Part shown: positions 25,823-33,706 of the stretch, piece by piece
How positions within the stretch are numbered: the stretch's first letter is position 1
Layout: every line of letters starts with the position of its first letter
Assembly: GCA_043768625.1 (NCBI GenBank)
Contig: JAYVKG010000210.1
Span: forward strand, 1 to 33,706
Source of the DNA: UKL13-2 sp043768625
GTDB lineage: Bacteria > Pseudomonadota > Gammaproteobacteria > Burkholderiales > Usitatibacteraceae
DNA: 33,706 nucleotides
Direction of reading: 5' to 3'
Notes under the pieces: model-generated
What the model was told of the DNA's origin: nothing
What the model saw: the letters and a program-made list of their open reading frames with translations, nothing else
Databases searched by the model: none
Position numbers and translations under genes: made by a program

Positions 25823-26420
25823 TTAGCGATAGGCGCTGGCGGAACTCACGTAGGTTAGCCGGTCACTCAAAATAGCCGTTGGCTCGGAGACTTGATCGGC
25901 AATGCAAGGCGAACCGCCGAAATGGTGGCCTCCTTTCGTTTTTAGCTCCTGCCTTCGTGCAGTAATCTTGTTGCCTAACAAAACCAGGTCAAGATTCGCA
26001 CGCCGCACAATGGGCAACATTTCAATTTCTTCTTCTTGGGTGTGATGCTCCATATATCTACCCAGCACGATAAATCGGGCGCAAGTCATCGGGTCGTCGG
26101 CACGCCCAAATTCGATATCCGCGATTAGCTCTTTCGCCAGGACGTGTTCTACTTGCGCCTGATTAAGCAGATTAGACTGGTTGGGTAACGCTTTCCGAAC
26201 AGCGGGGATAAAATATTTCTGCTTCCACCTGCGCGTGCATTTTCAGTTCCCCACATACGGCATTAATCAACTTTTGCTTTAAATTATCGTAATCGCCGTC
26301 TGTAAAGGCTTCAAACTTTTTGAATTCCGTGAACATTGCTTTCACGCGCTTATGATCGTCGATCAGGATGGTAATCGCGTCGGTCTCTGCTATCTTGGAT
26401 TTTTTGGCTGGCTTGCCCAT
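25823..26420 (-). pseudogene. Hemerythrin HHE protein gene with one frameshift
   Basis: A hemerythrin-family gene split by one extra base. The first frame, from the ATG at 26420 (CAGGGA ribosome site upstream), gives DAITILIDDHKRVKAMF (His23) and MHAQVEAEIFYP (His62, Glu66), then runs out of frame and stops. Removing one C from the C4 run (G-run 26204-26207 on the plus strand) restores AVRKALPNQSNLLNQAQVEH (His92), MTCARFIVLG and EHHTQEEE (His125/126). That yields a 198-aa product with the full ligand set, 40-50% similar by eye to the next gene. The ligands are intact in both halves, so this is either a recent mutation, a sequencing error in a homopolymer, or a contingency switch. Confidence 0.85.
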
Positions 26421-27045
26421 GTTCGTCCCTGCTGGTTTTATGTCTGCTGGTGGCCCAACCGCACGTAAAGCCTGCTCGCGGTCAACTTCGCTTCAAATAG
26501 ATTGGAAATGCACTCGATTACGGATGTTTTTTCCCTTTACTGCGTTTACTGCTGATTCGCATCTCTGCGGCGCCGTGTACGTAGGAACGCCTGCGTATCG
26601 GCAGGCTTTTTAATTTGTCCACGACCACAATGCTCAACCTGTTGTCGCCATTTTGTATCGACCCGGATCGCGCCAATCCATGCAAGACACGATGCGCCAG
26701 AATTACGCGAAAACAGCGAGTGGGCCGGAGCTGGATAACTGCTCGCAATACATGTGCACGCACCGCTTCGGACAAACAACGATTGACTTCCATCTGCCTG
26801 TCAGTAGGAGAATGCTTGCGCTTTTTGTAGGCGTTGTCTGAGCCGTTGCGCTGATTGCCGGCCCGAACAATGCTATTAACTAGTGACCAATGCAGGCCTG
26901 GGGTAAACTTCTGGCATAGCTAATACGCGTTTTCTGCCTGACCTCGTCAACACCAGGTCATGTTCCAATCAGTTGATCGCGTGCTTAGTCGTGAATCAGA
27001 GAATTTGCGGTTTTAAACGCAATTTTTTCAAGGTACAAAGTTGTG
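26421..27045. other. Gap of about 620 bp with no convincing gene
   Basis: Lies between the frameshifted hemerythrin gene and the alpha/beta hydrolase gene. Short open frames on both strands (60-90 codons) overlap one another and resemble nothing I know. The only clear signal is a plus-strand hairpin with T-run at 26589-26611 (listed separately). The rest may be promoter sequence for the two divergent neighbours or decayed coding DNA. Confidence 0.45.
26589..26611 (+). terminator. Orphan intrinsic terminator, plus strand
   Basis: GCCTGC-GTATCG-GCAGGC hairpin (6-bp perfect GC-rich stem, 6-nt loop) followed directly by TTTTTAATTT. This is a textbook intrinsic terminator for plus-strand transcription, yet no plus-strand gene is recognised upstream before 24703. 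It could end a small RNA, or be a remnant of a lost gene. Confidence 0.7.
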
Positions 27046-27876
27046 ATGGAACCGAGTTACGCTACCCTCGAAGCAGAATATAACAACCGCGCGCTGGTTC
27101 CCGAGCATCCCGCTATTTTCGAGCGTTGGCGGCGCACCTCAAGCATTTTGCGCGCAAACGCGCCCTGTACGCTCGACCTCGCGTACGGCGCGGCAGCGCG
27201 TCACAAGCTCGACCTGTTTCATGCAACAAATCCGCGTGGCACCGTCGTTTTTATCCACGGCGGTTACTGGCGCTCCCTCGATAAATCGGATTTTTCGTTC
27301 GTGGCCAAGCCATTCCTCGAGGCCGGACTATGCGTCGTCGCCCTCAACTATCGGCTGTGCCCGTCGGTCCCGATCAGCGATGTGGTCGAGGATTGCCGGC
27401 AGGCAATCGCCTGGATAGTGACGAAGGGACCCGCGCACCAATTGCCGATGGAACGTGTCGTCTTAGCGGGTCACTCCGCAGGCGGCCATTTGGTGGCCAT
27501 GTTGTACGCGACCGATTGGCGGCAGCGACAGTGCGATGTCAGTTGCATCATCGGCGGCATTGCGCTTAGCGGTGTTTATGATCTGCAGCCATTGATTCAC
27601 TGCTCGATGAATGCGGATCTGAGGCTTGACCAACGCTCCGCCCGTGCGGCCTCGCCCATCAACCTTGAATCCACATTGGCGATCCCGCTTCATCTCACTG
27701 TGGGTGCCGCCGAAAGTGCCGCATTTCGCGCGCAGTCGCGGCTGCTTTGCGCAGCGTGGCCAACAATTTGTGCAACACCCGAAGAAGTGGCCAACGCTAA
27801 CCACTTCACCGTTGTTGATCATCTCGCGCAACCAGCGCACCAGACGTGCCTGCGGGTGCTACGATTTTTTAGGTAG
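27046..27876 (+). CDS. Alpha/beta hydrolase, kynurenine-formamidase-like
   Basis: 276-aa cytoplasmic alpha/beta hydrolase. Oxyanion-hole motif HGGYWRS at 71-77, nucleophile Ser144 in GHSAGGHL, likely acid Glu223 in VGAAESAAF, and His253 in ANHFTVVDHL. The HGGYW and NHF segments resemble arylformamidase/esterase-like members. No kynurenine-pathway gene (tryptophan dioxygenase, kynureninase) is nearby, so the substrate is open. The ATG at 27046 is preferred over the GTG one codon before; AAGG lies about 14 nt upstream. Ends 133 bp before the export cassette. Confidence 0.82.
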   Translation: MEPSYATLEAEYNNRALVPEHPAIFERWRRTSSILRANAPCTLDLAYGAAARHKLDLFHATNPRGTVVFIHGGYWRSLDKSDFSFVAKPFLEAGLCVVALNYRLCPSVPISDVVEDCRQAIAWIVTKGPAHQLPMERVVLAGHSAGGHLVAMLYATDWRQRQCDVSCIIGGIALSGVYDLQPLIHCSMNADLRLDQRSARAASPINLESTLAIPLHLTVGAAESAAFRAQSRLLCAAWPTICATPEEVANANHFTVVDHLAQPAHQTCLRVLRFFR

Positions 27877-27965
27877 CCAGTTCCGTTCGCGCCGCGAGGC
27901 GGCAATTCCCGCCGCAAAACTTGCCGTCTGGCGTTTTATACGCCTTTGTACGACGGTTCATCCCC

Positions 27966-27971
27966 TATAAT
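27966..27971 (+). promoter_or_regulatory. Possible -10 box of the ABC export cassette
   Basis: Perfect TATAAT 38 bp before the GTG start of the membrane-fusion gene. Upstream, TTTGTA (27945-27950) could serve as a -35 with a 15-bp spacer, shorter than ideal. The position fits a short leader before the AGGAT ribosome site at 28000-28004. Confidence 0.45.
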
Positions 27972-28009
27972 TTGACTCTTCAGTCAGTTACCCCATTCCA
28001 GGATAAAAC

Positions 28010-29224
28010 GTGTCTGCGACCGACCTCTCCAAGCTCACAATTTCGCGCGATAAGAAAGCCTTTTCCGGCAAAAAAAACGGACGCAAAAAATGGTTGATCA
28101 TTGCTGGTCTAGCGGTAATTGCAATGCTTGCCTTCCTCGGCCTGCGCGGTAGCGGTCCAACCCAGGTCGAAACTGGCATCGTTGCCACTGCCTATCCCTC
28201 CCAAGCCATTGCCGTGCTGAACGCCACCGGTCGCGTTTCTGCGCGCACCAAGGCCGCCGTTTCTACCAAAGCCACCGGACGCCTTGAATATCTGGGCGTA
28301 CAGGAAGGCTCGATCGTCAAGGCTGGCGACGTGCTGGCACGAATCGAAAATCGTGATGTCACCGCAAGTCTCGACCAGGCGCAAGCCAGCCTGCGGGCGG
28401 CCAAAGCAAATCTTGAACAAGGTCTCGCTGAATTTCGCGATGCGCAAGCGAATCTGAAACGCTCCGATGATCTGGTGAAGAAAAATTTTATTTCGTCGGC
28501 CACCTACGATACTGCGCTGGCACGTTTTGATAAGGCCAAAGCTTCGGTTGCATCGTTCAACGGCGCAATCGGGGTGGCGGAAGCCAACGTCCGCGCCGCC
28601 CGTGTCACGGTTGAGCAGACCTTGATCCGCGCGCCTTTTGACGGTGTGGTACTGACAAAAAATGCCAATGTTGGTGACATCATTACGCCATTCTCGTCGG
28701 CGGCCGATTCCAAGGGTGCGGTAGTGAACATGGCGGATATGGCCACATTGGAAGTTGAAGCGGACGTGTCAGAAGTGTCATTGGGCAAAGTCAGCGTCGA
28801 TCAGCCGGTCGAACTTCAACTCGACGCCTTCCCCGACCTGCGTTTGCTTGGCAAGGTAAGCCGCATCGTGCCGACCGTGGACCGATCCAAGGCGACGGTG
28901 CTGGTCAAAATTGAATTTGTCGAAAAAGACAAACGGGTTCTTCCCGACATGAGCGCCAAGGTTTCTTTCCTGCAGCGCGCATTGACAACAGCGGAACGTA
29001 ACCCGGTGACCGCTGTGCAGCAGGCAGCGATAACCAAGCGCGATGGCAAAGATGTGTTGTTTGTGATTGACGATAAAAACACCGTCAGACAAATCGAAAT
29101 CGTCGTTGCAGGCAAAGTCGGCGACCTGGTGCAGGTATCCGCAGCCAAACCCGGCGACAAGGTGGTGCTGAATCCTTCGGAAAAACTCAAAGATGGCGGC
29201 GTGGTGACCGTCGCCAAGAAATAG
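28010..29224 (+). CDS. Membrane fusion (HlyD/MacA-type) periplasmic adaptor
   Basis: 404-aa adaptor. A basic cytoplasmic leader (1-27) is followed by one membrane anchor at about 28-46. The barrel-sandwich (lipoyl-like) half is at about 80-118 (VQEGSIVKAGDVLARIENRD), a long coiled-coil hairpin at about 118-205, the second lipoyl half at RAPFDGVVLTKNANVGD, then beta-barrel and membrane-proximal domains. MacA/HlyD adaptors link an inner-membrane transporter to the periplasm or to an outer-membrane channel. GTG start with AGGAT 5 nt upstream. Followed by the ATPase gene after 13 bp. No outer-membrane factor gene in view. Confidence 0.9.
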   Translation: MSATDLSKLTISRDKKAFSGKKNGRKKWLIIAGLAVIAMLAFLGLRGSGPTQVETGIVATAYPSQAIAVLNATGRVSARTKAAVSTKATGRLEYLGVQEGSIVKAGDVLARIENRDVTASLDQAQASLRAAKANLEQGLAEFRDAQANLKRSDDLVKKNFISSATYDTALARFDKAKASVASFNGAIGVAEANVRAARVTVEQTLIRAPFDGVVLTKNANVGDIITPFSSAADSKGAVVNMADMATLEVEADVSEVSLGKVSVDQPVELQLDAFPDLRLLGKVSRIVPTVDRSKATVLVKIEFVEKDKRVLPDMSAKVSFLQRALTTAERNPVTAVQQAAITKRDGKDVLFVIDDKNTVRQIEIVVAGKVGDLVQVSAAKPGDKVVLNPSEKLKDGGVVTVAKK

Positions 29225-29237
29225 GGCCTGCAGCACG

Positions 29238-29930
29238 ATGTCGCAGCCACTGGTGGAAATCAAGCATCTCGTCAAAAGCTATGTCCGCGGCGATCAAATT
29301 GTGCCGGTGCTGCACGACATTTCGCTCAACATTGCCCGCGGCGAGTTTATTGCGTTGATGGGCCCTTCCGGCTCCGGAAAATCCACGCTGTTGAATCTGA
29401 TTGCGGGCATCGACAAGCCCGACGCGGGCGCGCTCAGGATTGACGGCGAAGATATTACCCGGCTGACCGAAGGTGAATTGGCCGATTGGCGCGCGTCAAA
29501 CATCGGCTTTATTTTCCAGTTCTACAACCTGATGCCGGTGCTGACCGCATTCGAGAATGTTGAGCTGCCGCTGCAGCTGACCAACCTGTCAAAAAATGAA
29601 CGCCGCCAGCGCGTGGAAATGACGCTCTCTCTGGTGGGACTTGCCGACCGCATGGCGCATTACCCGAACGAGCTTTCCGGCGGCCAACAGCAGCGCGTCG
29701 CCATCGCGCGCGCCATCGTCACCGACCCGACAATTCTGGTTTGCGATGAACCGACGGGAGACCTTGACAAACAGTCTGCCAGCGATGTCCTGACAATGTT
29801 AAAGCGACTGAACGAAGAAATGGGCAAGACCATCATTATGGTAACGCACGATGCGCACGCGGCCGAGGCGGCCAAACGCATCCTGCATCTTGAAAAAGGC
29901 GAGCTTCTCGCTGAAACGGAGCCTGCCTGA
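29238..29930 (+). CDS. ABC transporter ATP-binding protein, MacB/LolD type
   Basis: 230-aa ATPase of the MacB/LolD/FtsE subfamily, powering the two permeases that follow. Walker A GPSGSGKST at 42-50, Q-loop Gln94, signature LSGGQ at 146-150, Walker B ILVCDE ending at 171, and H-loop His204 (MVTHD). All catalytic residues are present. The subfamily drives mechanotransmission export (efflux, lipoprotein release) rather than import. One base separates its stop from the next start. Confidence 0.95.
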   Translation: MSQPLVEIKHLVKSYVRGDQIVPVLHDISLNIARGEFIALMGPSGSGKSTLLNLIAGIDKPDAGALRIDGEDITRLTEGELADWRASNIGFIFQFYNLMPVLTAFENVELPLQLTNLSKNERRQRVEMTLSLVGLADRMAHYPNELSGGQQQRVAIARAIVTDPTILVCDEPTGDLDKQSASDVLTMLKRLNEEMGKTIIMVTHDAHAAEAAKRILHLEKGELLAETEPA

Positions 29931-29931
29931 C

Positions 29932-31089
29932 GTGTACTATCTCAAGCTAATTTTCAAGAACGTGTTCCGCGCCAAGCTGCGTTCCGGCTTGACCGTCACC
30001 GGACTCATCATCGCCATTGTTGCCTTCGGATTATTACAAAGCGTGGTGGACGCCTGGTTTGCCGGCTCGAATGCGGCGTCTGCTTCGCGTTTGGTTACAC
30101 GAAATGCAATTTCGCTGGTGTTTCCCATGCCCATTTACTATCGCGAACGGATGCGCACTGTCAATGGCGTCAAGTCCGTGACGCTGCTGAATTGGTTCGG
30201 CGGTGTTTACAAGGAACCGCGGAATTTTTTTCCGCAGTTTGCCGTCGATCACGAAAATTTTTTCGGTCTCTACCCCGAGTTCCTCATGCCTGCGGATCAA
30301 CTAATCGCTTTCAAGCGCGACCGCCAGGGTGCTGCAGTCGGCCGCAAACTGGCCAACGAATTTGGCTGGAAAATTGGTGACACCATTCCCATCCGCGGCA
30401 CCATTTTTTCAGGCACCTGGACGTTTACCCTGCGAGCGATTTTTGACGCGAAGGACGATACGACCATCACCAGACAGATGTATTTTCATTGGGATTATGT
30501 CAATGAATGGCTAAAGCAGAAATATCCGCGGCGCATGGAGCAAATCGGCACCTTTGTGGTCGAGGTTGACGACCCCTCGCGCACTGCAGATATTGCCAAG
30601 GCGATTGACGCTGAATTCAAGAATTCCCTGGCTGAGACGCTGACTGAAACAGAAAAATCCTTCCAGCTAGGATTTATCTCGCAGATGGAGCAGATTATTC
30701 TGACGATACGCATCGTTTCTTTCGTGGTGATATTCATCATCATGGCGGTAGTGGCCAACACAATAGCGATGACGGCACGCGAACGATCAACCGAGTATGC
30801 AACGCTCAAGGCGTTGGGCTTTGGCCCTGGCTTTGTTGCCGCATTGATATTTGGCGAAGCGCTGATGCTGTCGCTCATTGGCGGCGTGTTGGGTATTCTG
30901 CTTACGTTTCCGTTGGCCAAGGGGGTCGGAATAATGGCGGCAGCGGTTTTTGCCGTGTTCAAGGTATCGACGTCGACCGTGCTCATGCAGCTCGCGTGCG
31001 CGGTGGTGGTCGGTGTGGTGGCCGCTTTGGTGCCCGGTTGGCGCAGCGCGCGCGTGAATATTGTTGATGGACTCAGACACGTCGGATGA
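29932..31089 (+). CDS. FtsX/MacB-type ABC permease, first
   Basis: 385-aa permease. A membrane helix near residues 19-38 is followed by a roughly 220-residue periplasmic MacB-type domain and three C-terminal helices with the FtsX-fold segment NTIAMTARERSTEYATLKAL. The GTG at 29932, one base after the ATPase stop, with CGGAG about 10 nt upstream, is the start; longer versions overlap the ATPase. It overlaps the second permease by ATGA (4 bases), so the two are translationally coupled. Likely forms a heterodimer with the next protein. Confidence 0.92.
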   Translation: MYYLKLIFKNVFRAKLRSGLTVTGLIIAIVAFGLLQSVVDAWFAGSNAASASRLVTRNAISLVFPMPIYYRERMRTVNGVKSVTLLNWFGGVYKEPRNFFPQFAVDHENFFGLYPEFLMPADQLIAFKRDRQGAAVGRKLANEFGWKIGDTIPIRGTIFSGTWTFTLRAIFDAKDDTTITRQMYFHWDYVNEWLKQKYPRRMEQIGTFVVEVDDPSRTADIAKAIDAEFKNSLAETLTETEKSFQLGFISQMEQIILTIRIVSFVVIFIIMAVVANTIAMTARERSTEYATLKALGFGPGFVAALIFGEALMLSLIGGVLGILLTFPLAKGVGIMAAAVFAVFKVSTSTVLMQLACAVVVGVVAALVPGWRSARVNIVDGLRHVG

Positions 31090-32252
31090 AAGTACCTTTT
31101 TTCTATGTGTTCCGCAATCTATGGGCACGCAAGCTCACGACCCTGCTCACCGCCGGTGGCATGGCATTGGTCGCCTTTGTATTTGCAGCGGTACTGATGC
31201 TGGATGCAGGTCTGAACAGGACAATGGCGGGCACCGGCAGCGCGGACAACGTGATATTCATCCGCAAAGGTGCCGAAACCGAGATCCAAAGCGGAATCAC
31301 GCGCGAACAGGCTGCGCTTGTCGAGAGCCAGCCGCAACTGGCGCGCGGAGAAAATGGTCAGGTAATGGCCTCAAAGGAATCGCTGGTTTTGATTTCGCTG
31401 ACCAAGACAGGACAGGACAAGAGCTCCAATATCGTAACGCGCGGCGTATCGCCGGTGGGCGCACTGTTGCGGCCACAGGTAAAAATTGTCGAGGGCCGCA
31501 TGTTCAGGCCCGGCTCCGCCGAGATTGTGGTGGGTAAAAGCATCCATGATGAATTTGACGGCGTGGCCATTGGCCAGAAACTTCGCTTTGCGCAGCATGA
31601 ATGGCTCATCGTCGGGTCTTTCGATGGAGGTAAGAGCGCATTCGATTCGGAAGTCTGGGGGGATGTTGAACAACTTATGCAGGCATTTCGTCGCACCAAC
31701 TATTCTTCGGTCATTGTCAAAATCTCCAACGTAGACAATTACGATGCACTGGTCAAGAATGTGGAAGACGATATTCGCATCGCGCTGGAAGGTAAACGCG
31801 AGCGGCTGTTCTATGAGGACCAGTCACGCGCTTTGTCGACCTTCATTTCATTTCTGGGTATATTTCTTTCGATTATTTTTTCTGTCGGCGCGATGATCGG
31901 CGCGGCGATAACCATGTATTCCTCGGTTGCCATGCGCACTGCCGAAATCGGCACCTTGCGGGCGCTGGGTTTCCGGCAGCCATCGATATTGGTGGCGTTT
32001 TTAACAGAGGCGCTGCTGTTGGGCGCAGTAGGTGGCTTCGCCGGTCTGGCTTGTGCGGCTTTACTGCAGACGATTACTATTTCGACGATGAATTTCCAGT
32101 CGTTTTCACAACTTGCCTTTAGTTTTTTGCTGACATTCAAAATTGTTCTGCAGACCCTTACTTTTTCACTCGTCATGGGTTTTATCGGTGGTTTTCTACC
32201 GGCAGTGAAAGCGGCAAGAATGAAGATTGTGGATTCGCTGCGTGCCGCCTGA
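31086..32252 (+). CDS. FtsX/MacB-type ABC permease, second
   Basis: 388-aa permease with the same layout: a helix at about 18-42, a periplasmic domain to about 255, and three helices at the end with SSVAMRTAEIGTLRALGFR. It is a diverged partner of the first permease rather than a copy. Coupled to it by a 4-base overlap, it closes the adaptor-ATPase-permease-permease operon. Substrate not inferable. Convergent with panC, 46 bp apart; no clear intrinsic terminator between them. Confidence 0.92.
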   Translation: MKVPFFYVFRNLWARKLTTLLTAGGMALVAFVFAAVLMLDAGLNRTMAGTGSADNVIFIRKGAETEIQSGITREQAALVESQPQLARGENGQVMASKESLVLISLTKTGQDKSSNIVTRGVSPVGALLRPQVKIVEGRMFRPGSAEIVVGKSIHDEFDGVAIGQKLRFAQHEWLIVGSFDGGKSAFDSEVWGDVEQLMQAFRRTNYSSVIVKISNVDNYDALVKNVEDDIRIALEGKRERLFYEDQSRALSTFISFLGIFLSIIFSVGAMIGAAITMYSSVAMRTAEIGTLRALGFRQPSILVAFLTEALLLGAVGGFAGLACAALLQTITISTMNFQSFSQLAFSFLLTFKIVLQTLTFSLVMGFIGGFLPAVKAARMKIVDSLRAA

Positions 32253-32298
32253 TGCGTGGCGGACCCTTCGCCGCGGTGACCGCAGCAGTCAACTTGGC

Positions 32299-33138
32299 CT
32301 AGCGTAAAACTTCAATATTATCGATTAACCGGGTGGTGCCGATACGCGCGGCGATGAGCAATACCAGCGCTCGATCAGCTGTGGTCGGTGGCAACAAATC
32401 GTTCTGGCGGCGAATCGCGACATAGTCCGGCTGCCAGCCACGCGCCATCAATGAAGTGTGCGCCGCCGTTTCAAGCGCGGCGTAATCACTATTGCCGCTT
32501 TCCAGGGCCGACCTGAGCATTCTTAACGTCGCATTAAGCTGCGGCGCTTCCGCGCGCTCGGTCGCGCTCAAATAACCATTGCGGGAGGAGAGTGCCAGGC
32601 CGTCAACATCGCGCACGGTTTCGGCCAACAGCATGTCGATGGGCAGATTCAATTGCCGCACCATGCTATCAAGCACCAGGCATTGCTGGTAATCCTTTTT
32701 GCCGAATACCGCCACTTGCGGCTGCACCATGTTAAAAAACTTGAGAACAACCGTGGCGACGCCGCGATAGTGTCCCGGTCGCATGGCGCCCTCGAGCAGG
32801 TGTTGAATGGGTGGCGGCTCCACCAGAAAGGTCTGCGGCTCCGGATAAATTGCGGATTCATCCGGCGCGAACACAATATCGACAGCGGCGACGCGGCATT
32901 TGTCGCAGTCGTCGACCATGGTGCGCGGATAATTGCCGAAATCCTCCCTGGGGCCAAATTGCAAGCGGTTAACGAAAATTGACACCACGACGCAGCCGTT
33001 TGCGCCCACCCGTTCCCGCGCGATCCGCATCAAATCAATATGTCCGGCATGCAGACTGCCCATGGTGGGCACGAGGGCAACCGACACTTCTTTTTTCAGA
33101 CGCGCGCGCAATGCGGCAACAGTGTGAATAATATCCAT
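32299..33138 (-). CDS. panC: Pantothenate synthetase
   Basis: 279-aa PanC, joining pantoate and beta-alanine with ATP to make pantothenate (vitamin B5/CoA pathway). The nucleotide-binding motif PTMGSLHAGH is at 24-33. GHYRGVATVVLKFFNMV, FGKKDYQQC and LALSSRNGYL are further signature segments. Length matches E. coli PanC (283). The ATG at 33138 is preferred over the GTG one codon earlier. It lies 12 bp downstream of the deoxynucleoside kinase gene; panB, which often sits between these genes, is missing here. Confidence 0.95.
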   Translation of the reverse strand: MDIIHTVAALRARLKKEVSVALVPTMGSLHAGHIDLMRIARERVGANGCVVVSIFVNRLQFGPREDFGNYPRTMVDDCDKCRVAAVDIVFAPDESAIYPEPQTFLVEPPPIQHLLEGAMRPGHYRGVATVVLKFFNMVQPQVAVFGKKDYQQCLVLDSMVRQLNLPIDMLLAETVRDVDGLALSSRNGYLSATERAEAPQLNATLRMLRSALESGNSDYAALETAAHTSLMARGWQPDYVAIRRQNDLLPPTTADRALVLLIAARIGTTRLIDNIEVLR

Positions 33139-33150
33139 CACCGCGGCAAA

Positions 33151-33706
33151 TCAGGAGGCGTTGAAATACTCGCGCCCGCCGCGCAAGTTTTCGATGCGTG
33201 TAATCAACATCGCAAGGTGCTCACGCTTATCAGCGAAATTAAACGGGTCGCTGTTGACGATCAGCAGCGGCGATTCGCGGTAATCGTAGAAATATCGTGT
33301 GTAGGATTCCGACAAGCGCATCAGATATTCCTCGCTGATACCCTTCTCCATCGGTCGTGCACGGCGTTGAATGCGTGACATCAGCGGGCCAACCGAAGCT
33401 TGCAAATAAATCACCAGGTCGGGTGTCGGTGCCTGTGGTTTCAGATGATTATATAGCTGCGAATAAAGGTTGAATTCGTTGTCGTCCAGCGTCAGCCTGG
33501 CAAACAGTGCGTCCTTTGCCAGCATGTAATCGGCGATCGTTTTTTTTTCAAACAAGTCCGGTTGGCGGACCGCGGCCAGTTGATTGATACGTTGAAACAA
33601 AAAAAACATTTGTGTAGACAGTGCGTGCCGCCGCATATCGCGGTAGAACAACGGCAGGAACGGATTCGCACCGGCGTCCTCCAGCAACAAATCGGCCCCG
33701 TAATGC
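33151..33706 (-). CDS. Deoxynucleoside kinase, C-terminal part (cut by window edge)
   Basis: About 184 codons of a deoxyadenosine/deoxyguanosine kinase-type (dNK family) protein; the N-terminus with the P-loop lies past the right edge. Seen: NPFLPLFYRDMRRHALSTQ with FFLFQR, PDLVIYLQASV, the lid-like RIQRRARPMEKGI and YFYDYRESPLLIVNSD. It phosphorylates deoxynucleosides to feed the dNTP pool. Upstream of panC on the same strand; in related genomes the gene follows folK. Confidence 0.88.
   Translation of the reverse strand, partial: HYGADLLLEDAGANPFLPLFYRDMRRHALSTQMFFLFQRINQLAAVRQPDLFEKKTIADYMLAKDALFARLTLDDNEFNLYSQLYNHLKPQAPTPDLVIYLQASVGPLMSRIQRRARPMEKGISEEYLMRLSESYTRYFYDYRESPLLIVNSDPFNFADKREHLAMLITRIENLRGGREYFNAS

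Noticed and set aside
26518..26793. 91-codon minus-strand open frame in the 620-bp gap
   Set aside because: Overlaps several other short frames and an intrinsic terminator, with no recognisable domain.
27972..28007. TTGACT as a -35 box with GATAAA as -10 before the adaptor gene
   Set aside because: Spacing of about 24 bp is too long, and GATAAA overlaps the ribosome site region.

Overview
The window looks like core chromosome of a betaproteobacterium. The case rests on gene order and protein character: trpS-scpA-scpB-rluB, yciB-yciI-bolA-ppiC, a long purL, a YgfX/YgfZ pair and a deoxynucleoside kinase next to panC. The genus cannot be named from the sequence alone. I see no insertion sequence, integrase, phage block, CRISPR array or rRNA operon. 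Coding density is high and most genes are housekeeping.

Layout. Positions 1-8161 form a minus-strand block. In the order of transcription it reads: PHP phosphoesterase (RNase AM/YciV-like), a YciO/Sua5-type protein, an M50 membrane protease, trpS, scpA, scpB, rluB (with very long low-complexity ends), and the start of an rhlE-type DEAD-box helicase that runs off the left edge. From 8196 a plus-strand block carries a protein of unknown function, then yciB, yciI, bolA and a secreted parvulin isomerase, closed by a perfect 20-bp hairpin. A small unknown gene, cysK (minus), a stand-alone EAL phosphodiesterase (plus) and a BLUF blue-light sensor with a C-terminal membrane anchor (minus) follow. 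Next come purL and a ygfX-like gene (minus), and a divergent ygfZ.

From 20.5 to 27 kb the region is more accessory. It holds a GNAT acetyltransferase, a broken DUF1223 gene, inorganic pyrophosphatase, an HNH nuclease, queA, and tRNA-Leu(CAA) with a strong terminator. Two tandem hemerythrin-like genes follow: one has lost most predicted iron ligands, the other carries a single-base frameshift. After about 600 bp without a convincing gene come an alpha/beta hydrolase and a four-gene export cassette (membrane fusion protein, MacB/LolD-type ATPase, two FtsX-type permeases). The window ends with panC and a truncated deoxynucleoside kinase on the minus strand.

Working together: trpS/scpAB/rluB link tRNA charging, chromosome condensation and 23S rRNA modification in one co-transcribed string. 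The ABC cassette is a self-contained inner-membrane export or lipoprotein-handling machine with no outer-membrane partner in view. The EAL and BLUF genes face each other and could form a split light/c-di-GMP module. I found no clearly new multi-gene defence or biosynthetic system. The best leads are the EAL/BLUF pair, the ligand-poor hemerythrin paralogue, and an orphan plus-strand terminator in the 26.4-27.0 kb gap.
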